Below, piece by piece: positions 1-12,500 of a DNA stretch of 64,000 nucleotides. The position numbers and the translations under genes were made by a program. The notes under the pieces were generated by a model, which saw nothing but the letters and a program-made list of their open reading frames with translations, did not search any database and was not told where the DNA came from. This stretch comes from Isoetes taiwanensis (lineage: Eukaryota > Streptophyta > Lycopodiopsida > Isoetales > Isoetaceae), in contig JAJEKV010000338.1 of assembly GCA_021234155.1 (NCBI GenBank), forward strand, positions 62,001 through 126,000, given 5' to 3'. Each line of letters opens with the position of its first letter. The first letter of the stretch is position 1.

Positions 1-1030
1 ATCCTAATTAATGTGGTTCCTCTGATTTGCAGTTTATGCCATTAACATATCTTTCTATCCATCAGGACTGTAAGTTATAAACTAAGGGTTCTTCTCCTCC
101 AGACACGTATTTAAACCATTAGTGACTCTATAGCTTTAAAATAAAACGTGGTACGACCCTTTATTACAGTAATACTGTAAGCAAAGTTCATTGCAAAAGC
201 TTCAAAGATAAGAACTGGAATAACTGTTTGAGCAACATTAGAGCTGGTAGACCTAGCTTGATTGTTTTGGCTCCCTGCTAACTTGTCAATATATAGTTCT
301 GACGTTATCAAGCTAGTTAGTCCGTTATGACTACGGTTTAAAAACTAGAATATTATCCTTAATAGATGCTTAGTTCAATAATTCCTTCATATTTAATTAA
401 CACTCAATCGCACTTTAAAGAAGCAATTTAGCCCTAAAGCTAAGAAAACCAAGACGCAACACTTCACTTCAAGATTAATTAACTTTCAGATAAATTTCTG
501 TGCAGAGGTTTCCTCTTAAAGAAGTTGGGTAGGCCAAGTATTAATAACCGAAAACTCAAACCTTATTATCAACCCTCCAAAGCATCAAATAATTCTTAAC
601 AAAAAAACCTTCTTTTAAACAACAACGACGTTTAGGGCTTTGAATTTTCCAAAAGGGATTTTTTATTTTTTATTTTTTTTTTCCACCGAACACTAAATTT
701 CAGGGCAGAAGAAATACAGCCTCAAAGCGGCTCCTATGCTTCAGAGACAGACCGAATTCTAGCTTAAAAGTTTGCAAAATCGATTAGGACTTGGCTTCGG
801 TTAGATCCACAAGTGTCTAGGAAGCAGTTTGCGGCCTGCTTTTTTTCAAAAGCCAAAGAGGTGAAAGCTTATTCTAGTTTCTGCCTTCTATAGGCCTACC
901 ATCTTAAGAAGAGCTGAACCTCATTTAGTAGCTAAGTTTGTCAATCCGACCAGGGACAGTTCCAAACATTCTATTCAAGCTGGTCTATCCAAGTTAAAAG
1001 ATACCCACAAGCTCCATGTGAAAGAAACGC
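1..1030. other. AT-rich stretch without a recognisable gene
   Basis: No exon-like open frame, RNA gene or clear repeat is visible. The right edge abuts a minus-strand retrotransposon primer-binding site, so at least the right part could be the decayed interior of that element, which would run leftward. No gag or pol residues can be read here. Confidence 0.4.
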
Positions 1031-1031
1031 A

Positions 1032-1043
1032 GCTCTGATACCA
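1032..1043 (-). other. LTR-retrotransposon primer-binding site (initiator Met-tRNA type)
   Basis: The plus strand reads GCTCTGATACCA, the reverse complement of TGGTATCAGAGC, the usual plant primer-binding site that pairs with the 3' end of initiator tRNA-Met. Two bases further right is TGATAC, which would be the 3' edge (reverse complement ...GTATCA) of a minus-strand 5' LTR. The LTR therefore extends rightward from about 1046. Its far end could not be fixed and no coding remains are visible. Confidence 0.55.
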
Positions 1044-1045
1044 CT

Positions 1046-3590
1046 TGATACAAAACATGAGTTAGCCAGAAATCAGAAGTTAAACATGAAACCTTAACCA
1101 TCCTAAATACCAGACCTTTAGCCCAAAGCTCACCACCCAACCGGGTCCAGGCTCAGCAAGAAATCGTTATCTTGCCTTCCCAATCACATCCAAGTGTTCA
1201 ACTTCAAAGAACAGGTTCATCTAATCAAGACCACAAGTAATACAGAAGGACTCAGCTCCAGCATTCAATCGAAAACTCCGTATATGAAATATGAGAAACA
1301 GCTACTTTTATAGACATAGATCGAACTAATTCCGGAAAGGCCTTTTTTCCAATCCAAGAATATCTGCAAAAGGTAGTCAAAGTTTCGGCTAAAAATATCA
1401 AAAGGTTTCCCCTTTAAAATTTAAGCCGATCGCCCTTTATCCCCAATTAGGAGGTATTATCGATCTTGGCCTCATTTAGCAGACAAAGGTCCATGAACGT
1501 TATCAACCATTGTTAAAAAGTTTTTAATTCAATAACCATTGATTCTTTGTTTAAACATTTTATTGTCCCATGACCCTTAACATCATAATTCAAGACCATA
1601 TTTTAAGCCCTAATTAATCTTGACACACTAATTTCTAATATTTAACTCCGGATGCGTGGACCTGAACCGCTCCCCCGAGCACCACCATATCAGTTACAGA
1701 CGAAAATGGCATGAGAAAATGACCGAGAAAACATGGGACAGAGCAAATAGAATGCGTTAATTGGGAGGAATCAACCATGTGTATGGCTGTGCCTTTGTCG
1801 CCATTGCCATAGCTGGCCTTCGACGTCTGCCCGGGTCGAATATCTTGGACGGGATGAAGCTCTATGGAAGCACCTTTGCCTCCGACAGTGGGATTCATAG
1901 CATACAGCCGGATTCATGGCCAGTAGCCCGGCAACCAATAGTCGACTACCTTACTGCTGTCCTACTCCCAAGCCGACTCGACTTACAAAAAAGCCGGATA
2001 GCTTTGGCTATGGGGGCCCTTGAAGCTATGCCTATGGCTATGGCTGGGGACCATAGATGCTTCTAGCTCCAAGAAATGGCAAAGCTTCATTGGCAAAGCC
2101 AGAGTCCTGAAGGGGGTTCGGGCCGATAGTTTACTGGCAACAGCCAGTTTGGAGCAGTCACTGGCATATCCTAAGCATATGCCGACATATACTTGGATAT
2201 GCCATAAACCCACATAAACAAGGGTTTGACCCCCTAGGGGCAACCCAAAAAAAAGGGATGTAGACAAATTAGATGCAATTCAAGGCCTAACACAAAAGTT
2301 CCATGACAACATCGCCTAGAGCACATTTAATTCATGACAATTTTACTGTAGGAAAAATTCATGACAATTTTAATGTAGGAAAAATGGTGCTCCTACCAAA
2401 ATAAGCTGGAATATGCTAAAGTCTACTCCATGAAACACAATTGGCTTGAAGTCATGTTTCCTATTATTCTTTTCGCTGCATCCAGCCATACAAGAGATGA
2501 TGAATGCAACACTTATCCACTTTGTATCTCCCCTTCCTTTCTGATACCACTTTTGGTTAGCATCTTTTAATGAAGTGCTTGTTTGCCCACAAGGTTCTGC
2601 AACCTGTTCAGCAAGTCATGAGAAAGATATGCAAGTAAGATAGTTGGATAGCGAGCACACATCATCATGCACTTCTTATACAATTCAGACTTTATTTCAT
2701 ACTCCATGCAAGATTATAATTTCATACTCCATGCAAGATTATAAAGTAGTGGTGATCTAAAATATTAGGTAGGGATAGAAGCATATGATCAGGATTCAAA
2801 AGCAAAATGATTCCAGTGAAAAACATGGCATATTAAGGAAAACAACATAAAGATTGGAAAGACCAGGGGATGCATACTCTTGCTAACTCGACTTCAAAAT
2901 ATTGAAGCACCTATATTCCCTACTGATTTGCTGAGAATAAGGAACTATAGCATGCCAACATTTTGTTGTATTAGAACGGCATGCAACACTGAAGGCTGTA
3001 TGATGAGAGTCTGTAAAATTAAATAATCTAATGTAGCACTATGTCACTTCAATATACAAGATTTCCAAAAAAAGGCACAGGACAGTAAGGCCTTGCATAA
3101 AGAATCATAGATTTCATGGAAAATAACTTATTAAACATAATTTGGATTCATGACTTGACTTAACGACATAATATGAATAAAGCACCCATTCATATGAACA
3201 ATGGAAAAAAGATGTGGCTTAATACAGATCAGACTATTAATAAAAAGACTGAATGTATAGACTGAATTGGATACGTGCAGCAACTCTGGTTTATGGAGAA
3301 TGCACCAAAGCAATTAGATGCCATTATAAGCATTAGCGATTTATTGGTCAAAGGATCTTGGCAGAGAACAAAGCTTGCATATTCCTATAAGTCTAGGGTC
3401 ATGTAAATGCTGCATTCTATCTACCAGACCACTAAACTAGCCAGGCATTGAATGCAAGAATAGTCTGATTTATGAACAGAACTATATCAACTGGGATGGA
3501 GACAACAAACTAGAAATCCTGCACATTTATGTGCCCACAATTGAGTAAACACTAAGCAGATACTCACATTTTTTCTCGTAGCTCGGGGCT
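1046..3590. other. Non-coding region, possible LTR on its left edge
   Basis: The first several hundred bases probably belong to a minus-strand LTR whose inner edge is at about 1046. The rest is AT-rich. A more GC-rich block at 1650-2250 has overlapping open frames on both strands, but their composition is repetitive and resembles no protein I know. No RNA gene seen. Confidence 0.3.
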
Positions 3591-3593
3591 ATC

Positions 3594-3640
3594 CTTAGTT
3601 GTTCCCACCAGGAGGTATCCTTAGTTGTTCCCACCAGCTG
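3594..3640. repeat. Short tandem duplication of about 24 bp
   Basis: The phrase TATCCTTAGTTGTTCCCACC occurs twice in a row (around 3594 and 3618). It lies just left of a region at 3640-3900 with a TATA-like TATAAAA (about 3728) and a CACGTG-type G-box near 3865. That could be a promoter, but no reading frame on either side supports a gene. Confidence 0.4.
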
Positions 3641-4157
3641 ATTATAAGGCGCTTAAAGAAGCGGCGGAGGTGTTAATTTGGAAAACGCATGCAGCAAGAG
3701 CCTGACTAGCAGATCGCCTTTTATAGGTATAAAACGATCGGAAGGAGGAGCCCTAGGAGCCAAACTCCGGCAGAGAATTACTTGGGTTTTCTAATTTCCC
3801 CGGCCATAGGATTCGAAATTAGAGAATCAAACGGCTCAAAATGATTTCAGGTGACGTGGCAGGACACGTGGCATAGCTAGAATTGCAGCAAAGTGTGCAC
3901 CGAGGGGTAGGCAACTCTGCTAAAAAATTGGTTTAATATTCATCCGTAGATAAGAAAATATTTCTGGCATTATCACTGTTAAGCCGCAATATTTGGCGTT
4001 AAAACAAAATAAGCGTCCGGAGAAGATGATGTCGTTAGGATTGACCATTTTAGAATGAACGATGTGATAAACACAAAGGAAATCACATTATGAACTTATG
4101 AACCATCATCATTTGCATGGAACAAAAGAAAGAATGAATTAGTTCAAAAGAAAAACA

Positions 4158-4231
4158 TGGCCTATGCAAGTTTCAAACCTGCGGCCTTCGCGTTATTAGC
4201 ACGATGCTCTAACCAACTGAGCTAATCACAC
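4158..4231 (-). pseudogene. Decayed tRNA-Ile (anticodon AAU)
   Basis: Read on the minus strand, the D arm (TAGCTCAGTTGGTTAGAGC), the anticodon arm with loop CTAATAA (anticodon AAT) and the T arm (GCAGG-TTTGAAA-CTTGC) all match a plant tRNA-Ile. The 5' acceptor strand GTGTGAT does not pair with the 3' strand ATAGGCC beyond about three pairs, and the T loop has TTTGAAA where TTCGAAA is usual. The internal A and B boxes are nearly intact. I read it as a pseudogene rather than a working tRNA. Confidence 0.7.
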
Positions 4232-4249
4232 ACCTATTGTAAAACACCA

Positions 4250-6400
4250 ACACCTATTATAGATGGGTGTGTAATATAGGATAGGCTAATGATGTCAAAA
4301 TTTTTGATTTAAATCTTATAGTAGGTCTAAAAACCGCCCGCACCATAGGGAAAGAGCGTGAAGGTGGTGGTGACGATGGAGGCCCCTGCTGCTGCTGAAA
4401 TTCTAGCCACAGTAGGCACGGCCACATGATGCTTTCTTTTTGTACCCCGTCCACATGAATGCCGCAGTGAAAAAATCGTCTAAAGAATCGAATTTCAAGG
4501 TTAGAATTTGCATGATTATCTATCATTAACGGCTATGGAGCTTTAAGATTTAGAGATTTAGACGTGGAGATTTAGAGATTTAGGCTAACAGCAAAATTTA
4601 AGTTACTAGGTTCATGACTCTGCAAGAAGGCCCCTTATAAAATACTACGCCCTGTCTCACCTGCAATTCAGAGCATGTTTTCTTTATTTACTGGGTCTTA
4701 AGTTGTCTGCTTGTGCTAACCTATGATCACATGCATCTTAACATTTTTTGTTCCAACAGGACCATCCCTCTCTCATAATTAAGCATGCCATGGAGTAATA
4801 TGCAGAAGTTAACATGGTTGCATGAATTCAAGATGGCAAAACTTGGATGTGAGAAATAAAGATGCTGCCTGAGGCAATTAAATTGAGGATGTATGCCACA
4901 TTGTGGCATACAGGTTCTATTTCCAACATATCCCGTAGAAGCATGCTTTTGCATTAAAATTAATTAGCCCTGGGAATCTCCTCAAGCAGATAATGACAAA
5001 CCTCATTTCACTCACTGCAGATAATTTATCAGGGTGCTTTGCAGTCCACCACTTATTAAATTCTTTCTTTAAAAAACAACGTTCTTCTAGAAATGGGATA
5101 TGCAATCCCTTCTACAAATAATATGAAGTATTAAAGGGGATATGCAATCTCTTTTACAAATAACATTCATTATCTAGGAAATCAAACATCAAAATGCATG
5201 CCTGACTGTAATCTTCCTTATGCCTTGGCTGATAGTTATATTTTCATAGTCTGGAATACAGGCACTTAATGTTGCTCCCAGTCCAGCAAGCTTTCAATTT
5301 CTACAACGTGAATAGCTGTTACACCCTTACAGCTTTAAGATTAACAGATTTGAAAGAGGATGCACATTCGTAGTAAAATTAAACTTGGCAAAGACATGTC
5401 TGTTATCAATGCATTAATTAGGATGGATATTATTAAATTGTTGTTGCCTAATAGAGGCGGAGGAAGTCCTTAGCCAGATATCTTTGGTCCTACAACTCTC
5501 TCATTGTGTACGTTGAAAATGGGTGTGGTCATAAAGCATTGCTTTGTTACCACAAATGCAAGATGAGTGCTTATTGCCAAGTGCCCTCACATTTGTTTGC
5601 ATCTTAAAAGCTTGTAATAGATTTGCATATATAGCTAGAGATCAAGGAGTTCATACAGATATTCATTCTGCAAGATCGAAGTGTTCATACAGATATTCAT
5701 TTTGCAATGAAATTTGATAGATATACCTTGCATATGATATGAAGAAGATGAAGATGTGAGCCTGCATATGATATGAAGAAGATGAAGATGCCTATTGGTA
5801 TACCAGAAACACGATTAAGAGCAGATTATGAAGGCTCATATATGCTACCAGATGTTTCAATCGGGGCCATGCTACTGGTAAGTTCTGCTACTGATATAAA
5901 TACTAACCTAGCTGAAAGCAGTTACTGACAAGTACTTGTACAAAAACGTTAAGAGTAGACTGGATAAACGTGGATTTGAACCACATACTAGACAGGCCAT
6001 TTACTTTAGTATAATAACACAAATATGTCACACCATTTACATTGCTGGAGCAGATAAGAGCATACCTCTGAATATCCCCACTCCAGTGCATGCTCATAAG
6101 TCTGAAACCTCTATTTGCATTTGAAGAGAATAAAAGTTAGCAAATGTAACTCAAGAATGTTTCTTTGATGGATAAAAGTAAAAACTTACCTATGAGAATC
6201 CGAAATCTTGGCCCTGGTGCTCCAACGCATGCTCAAAACCCTGCCCAGAACCCTGCATTATTTGTGCATTTGACATAAGTAGATTTTGCAACCAGAAGAG
6301 AAAATTTCAAAGAAACTAACTTGTTCTTCAGTGGTAACAGGTGGGCCGACTTGTCTGAATGGAGAAAGAGACAATCTCTTCATGCCGCTCCGTTCAAAAC
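4250..6400. other. Intergenic or large-intron DNA upstream of the dynein exons
   Basis: AT-rich, with small direct duplications at 5090-5170 (GGATATGCAATC twice), 5640-5710 (TTCATACAGATATTCATT twice) and 5735-5790 (CATATGATATGAAGAAGATG twice). I looked for the conserved N-terminal part of the DNAI3 family here and did not find it. The missing first exons may be left of the window or too divergent to see by eye. Confidence 0.35.
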
Positions 6401-6406
6401 TCTCTC

Positions 6407-6526
6407 CGTTCTCCAAATTTCGTAGCTACTCTTAACAGGTTGGTAACCAAATGGTTAACAAAAATACGTTCTCCAAATTTCTTAGCTACTCTTAACAGGT
6501 TGGTAACAAAATGGTTAACAAAAATA
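6407..6526. repeat. Two tandem copies of a 60-bp unit
   Basis: Units 6407-6466 and 6467-6526 are 60 bp each and differ at only two positions. Each contains GTTGGTAACCAA- and GGTTAAC-like motifs. The 60-bp length keeps frame, so the copies give a repeated peptide in the ORF starting at 6359, but nothing supports that ORF as a gene. They probably lie in the intron before the first visible dynein exon. Confidence 0.8.
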
Positions 6527-6585
6527 GTTAAGAGTTGGAGGCCCCATCCTCTCATGCATAAAAATAATATACGAAGACTCTACAG

Positions 6586-9500
6586 AGGGGGGATCGAAAA
6601 AGTTACATCTGGCCGTGCCTAGTGATCCGACCAAAGGAGAGATGAATCAGATCGACGAAACTCCAGTTGTTGACACCTTGAAGGAGCCAAAGTCGCGGGT
6701 ATGGGTCTCGCAGGGAAGTGACCGGGATATGGAAGACGAACAAATCAAATTAAAACGTGATATAGTAAGTCTTTTTCTATCGGTTGCAAGTCATGTTAAC
6801 TCTTTAACATGTGTTCCTGAATTCAATCTCTCTTACTTACAATGGTATACCTTGTTACTTGCTCATTTGTTAGTCTATTTATTTGGCTTGTTGGCTATTA
6901 GATTGCTGTAAGAGCAACAAGGAAAAGGAAGGAATTTGGGTTGCAGTGTACCTTCAGTGATAGAAATGCAATGGTAACTCTTTACTTCTTTTGGGATCAC
7001 ATATGTACTCAGCTCAAGGTTTATATTTATTTATAATTGGATTCTGCAGGAAACTTTTAATAGTGGCCAAATGGAATGCCGGTCTTTTAAAGATCCTTCT
7101 TATGATAAATTTGTGATGGAGCAAGATGTGGCAATACAAGCAATTCCTGCACAAAAAGACTCTGGGTGCCAGACAATTCAGTGAGAAATCTACCACCCTT
7201 GGCATTTGTATCATATGCAGTTAATGTCATAAAAAATTTCTTTACTAGGAGAAGCATCTGGCATTTGACTATGGAAAGAGTGTTTGAAGTACAATGATCC
7301 TTGTTCATGTCATATGCAGAGAGATCCCCAGGAATAGCTGTATACAGTACAAACCTCTTGATATTGAGGAAGATGCAAAGGAAAAGTTGCTTCAAAGTGA
7401 AGAAATGTGCTCCTTTTTGAAGTCGGCAAAGCCAAAGTAGGCATCCTATTGACTTTAAGTTTACGGCTTGTAGAACAATCAACAGGAATGAAGGCCAAAG
7501 CATTTTTTATCCAACTCTCTGATTCCTGGACTTCAATAGGTACACTGATGCATTGCAACAAAATGAAATAATGGATTTGTTTCAAGATGACTTTGCAAAC
7601 TTAGGAGACAATGAAGAACATATTGGGCAGAAGTCAATCAGCGTAATTACAGTAAGTTCAATGACTGTCAAATGCATGACACGTATAGGACTCCTATTGA
7701 AAACAGAAAATGCAAAAGCCATACCTTTGTTAGAGTTAGAGGCAAAGGTGATGTTCAGCAGCATCAGCACATTTCATGCCAAGTAGAATGGAAACTGATC
7801 CTTAGCTATAGTATGGGGGCTTCTAAGATACACAGGAATATTGCCATTGTTTTGATGACTTGAATGGGAATGTTGGAACAAATTATAGCAAGCTCCAAGA
7901 GATTCATGGGACTTGTAGATGGCATGCCAAAATTTTGAACTGCATTCATTATGGCCCCATGGATCTTGACATAACAACGTGGATACATGCATGATGAGGG
8001 TTGAATAGCATTTGAAAATACAGTCCTTTAGGATTAAAGATGGCTATTCTTTTTGGTTTTATGCAGGAGTATCAGTCATTTTCAGACTTGGTATACAGCA
8101 AAGGCAAGATGATATCCGCAATTGACTGGATGCCTGAGAAAAAGGGTATTGTAGCCGCAGCATGTTCTGAATCTAAGTCTTATGATGAAAGATTGCAGAC
8201 TTCTGGAAGGCCCAGCAGCTTCAATGTTTTAATATGGAGTTTTGCTGACCCCATTCATCCACAGGTAGCCAAACTGTTCAGACATTTCTACCACTTGTCA
8301 GTCATTATTTGACGATGTTGTGCAAGCTTTTTGCCTTTCAAAGTAAATCAAAATTTAACAAACAAGCAAGGGAGAAGAACGGGGGGTTTGAAACTTGATA
8401 GGTTTGTAGGTTGCATCTCTTTTATAATAATAAATTGAGATCATATTTTACCGCGAAGGGAGAAGATGAAAGCAGGCTATTATAAGGATCATTGATCCAT
8501 CAGAGATAAGTTTATTATAGTCGTAAGAATCTTTGTTATTTACATTGCATGGCTAAAACCACCAACAGGCAATCCTTGAAAGAACGCTCAGATTGCATGA
8601 ATACATGAAAACTTGTCTGTGCATCTTACATAGCCCATGAAATCAATGCAATGTGTGAGAAACATGTGCGTTCAAGAAGTCTTTCCTAGTGATGTTGAGC
8701 ACAATAGAATTTTTGGTTATATCCTTGCTTCATTTGTACAGTGTTGCATTAATCTAGATTTACCGCTAATGAGGAAAAGACAAAAGGAGGCTATAAAGAT
8801 CATTCTTAAGAATCTTTATTATCTAGATTGCATAGCTTAAGCCACCTCCATTGCAGAATGCTGAGATTGCATGAATGCATGAAAGCTTGCATCTGTGGAA
8901 GGATAATCCCTGCATCTTTCAAAAAAAGGTTACTGGACACAATTGTCGTGGAGATCCTTGCTCCATCTCTATCTAGTCCTTTACATTGTTGCATTAATCA
9001 AGATTTAAACGTTGGACTTTGGAGATGTGGTTTTTGTTGATATGCTTCAATGCGATATATGGACAATTATTTACCTTAGCCGCCCGAGTGTTTTTTCAAT
9101 ATTGGAGTCTTCTTTAGCTTCTTCCTTTTAAGCATGCCATGGCAGTGTAATTTCTCATAGGTCCTATATGGAACAATTGCTTGGTGACTTATGAGAGCAT
9201 TTTCTTTGTGAGTATATTTTCAATTTAGGTTTTTTTCTTCCTAACAATCAATCTCATGATTGTATTTGAGTTTGCAGATTATTCTTGAGAGCGCTTTTGA
9301 TGTCTTTAGCTTGCGTTTCAATCCATCAAATCCTTCATTCATAGCTGGAGGTTGCTACAGTGGGCAGGTTTGTGTGCCTTCCATCTTATCATATTGGGAT
9401 TGCCTCCCTTTTACCATTTGTGATAATGACTAGAGACAAGGCTTGCAGCCTTACTCCAGATGGACTTGCAGAAGTTGCTGAGACAATACAAACGTTAGTG

Positions 9501-12500
9501 AAATTAGGTGCAGCTTGGGACTAATTGGGATGTGCAATGCAAGTCCCATGAGCACGCTGTTTTTCTGGTTGGATTCTATATTATGCCTGCGGACACTTCG
9601 TCGAGTTCAAACATTGCAAAATTCTGGTGATTGCGATATTTACTTAACAGACGAGATTGTCATCTGGTTTGACAATATTATTAGGTCATAGTGGACTGAG
9701 CATTCTTAAGTCTTAATGGTTGCGCCATTGGATGACTACATTTTTTGTTAGAATTTCTATTCTTGTTCTACCAGAAGGCCACCATACTTGGGTCTCTATG
9801 GGATAAAATAGCAGGCGGGGATATACAGGTCCTAATACTGAGATTAAACACTTTCTCCTTAATGGGCTCACTACCCAAGCCCTTAACATCCTGTCCCAGT
9901 GTCCCAGTGCATGTGCAAACTGTGTCCATTATTATCGTCTCAACCCCCCATACAGCCCTTCTGGTGGCTTGCAGCCACCAAGTGATACTTTGGCCGTGAT
10001 ACCATGTTACAAACAGAGGTTGGGCCAGTTGAGTATCAAACCTTTCCTACTTGAAACCAGGTGCTCTACCACTGAACTGAACCGACTCCTCGCCGAAGAG
10101 GGTCTTCATACAGAATCTTGTCAATTATGGTGCATTGCAACAATGACAGCAAAGAGAAAACATTTCTTATATGTCCTTGTTTGTCGCCACGTGTACCTAT
10201 GATTTCAATTTATATATTTATGAAATATGGATTATCAATCTTTGCTTGCTTGTTGCTATGCGATTCTTTAAGCAGTGTAATAAGGCACCTAGTGTAATAA
10301 GGCACCTGTACATACATTACGGATTAATCTTGAATGTAGATTTTAAGACTTAATAATTGATAATGTTGAGACTTTATGTTCAACAGGTAATTTTATGGGA
10401 TATAACTGTTGCTCTTGAAAGCATGGAGAGGAAACAGAAAGAAGAAGATAAGGACAAACACAAAAAAAAGAAAGCACCAACCTTATCATGTGTTCTTCTC
10501 AGTTCTGCCGCAACATCGCATAATGCTTTGGTGTCAGATTTGCACTGGCTTCCAGATGACCTCCAGGTGTGATTGAGCATACTATCAATATTTAGTTGAA
10601 GGACAGGCATTATTCCTAGGTTCATTATTAGTTGACACTCATTAATGCATATGATGATATAATAAATAAGTGCTCAAATTTTATTAGTTTTCTTTGATTT
10701 GTACTAATGTTATATATTGTTCAGATAGGCCAAAATGGGAAATTTGAGAAAGGACATAGTCAGAAAAGGAATATCCTTATCTCTGTTGCAGCCGATGGCA
10801 ATGTAAGTAGGGCTATTCGTACTGTAATTTATAGGTATCGTTGTCCTGTCGCGACCATGAGGATTGTGTAAATTTTGTCATATTTAAACAGATTGTCATT
10901 ATTGAGAGTAGAAAAAACCAAAGGGAGGGAGCGGGAATGTGTTTTGGGATGGGAAGCGACCCTTGCGTGGGGAGGGAGCAAGAAGAAGGGAGGATTTATT
11001 AACATCTATGGAATACCATGTCGTTTATGAGCTGGAAATAAAGAAAGATCTATGAGCATCTATGAATACCCATACAGTCTATGAGCCCAAAAGCATAACA
11101 AAATTTTGGGCCTTTTAGGATGGCCTACTCTCCAAGACACTTAAATAGTCTAGCGGTGAAAACAGCTGTCCAGATTTCACTGCAAATTTCCTAGGAAGAT
11201 GTTCCATTTGCCATCGTATCTGCTCCAAGAATGCCCTGATATTGGGGAACTGTCCTTCATTACATTCTGATCATTGAGGATGCTCGTTTTCATGAACAAA
11301 TAAAGCTACACATTTTTTATCATAAAACTTCGTGGAAAAGAAATTGTAGCAGTTCACACAGTTGACCATGTATGCTTTAATTCTGACCATGTATGCCTTA
11401 ATTCTTAATTCTGTTAGGACCAGATGGTTGGATATGGAACCTTAAAAGACATTATGATGAACAACGTTTTCTATGAGAACCTGGATTGAACAGGCATCTT
11501 TCGGAATAGTACATTAATATATTTTAGTCGTTACAGCTTTCTTTGTCATGTTATCCTTCTTTCACTTTAAAGTGCTGCAGTTGTTTTAGATATGCCATTT
11601 ATATTTGCAGTCAGTCATGCTAATTAAGATATTAAAGAGTGAAAGTTTTGATTGTTACGAAATTTGTAGGTAACGTTTTGGGACATAACCATCAAAAAAC
11701 AAGATCCTAACCCAGAGGATGATCGGAAATGTGCTGCTGCTGTTTTTGAAAAGTACAGATGGAATCCAATCATTCAGATATCTCCTACATCTAACGACCC
11801 CTCCAAATATATTGGGATTTTGAAGATGACGTTTTCAAATGATACAAAATTTTTCTTCAGTACGGAGGTAACGAACTGTGCTCAGTTCTAGCTGATAATT
11901 CTCTCAGTGCTCCTTTCTCTGTTGAGCTAGGACATAACCAAACATTAAATAAGTAGTGTAGCCATAGGGTATTAAATTATACCTCATAGGGTATTAAATT
12001 ATACCTCACAGTTGGCCAATTGCTGGATGGCCGAGGTTAGAGCAGGTTAGACCTTTATGACTTGGCAGAAACACATGGTAATCTTACAGCATTAAGATAG
12101 GGGCACCAAGAAATTGGAAAAATGGTTTTTATTCAGAGCTTTGAGTTGTCGTAATGACAGAGAAATCCAAAATTGGGGTTTCAGTGTTTACATTTTTAAA
12201 CTTATCTTTTGTGACAAACAACCAATTATATTTGTTCAGTTTGGAGAAGTTGCAAGAGCAAATCTCAGCTCACCAAACAACAATTGTTTGATAGAGAATA
12301 TTATGGAAGCACATTTTGGACAAGTACGATCATTGCAACGGTCACCATTTTTTGAAGATATTCTACTTTCTGTTGATATCTGGACGTTTGCTTTATGGAG
12401 AGAAGGATTTAAGGTACCTTTTTCCCATTTCTCTGTTGCTTATGTTTTCTCCCATGATGACGAGCAGGTTTTCTTCTCATATTATTTTCTTTTTATGTGC

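Noticed and set aside
6615-6911. Open frame beginning at GTG 6615 as the dynein start
   Set aside because: The first codon is GTG, not ATG. The frame is open to the left as far as a CAG acceptor at 6585, and it runs past the donor at 6765 into intron.
7087-7503. 138-codon minus-strand frame opposite the dynein exons
   Set aside because: It is the shadow of two real plus-strand exons and their intron.
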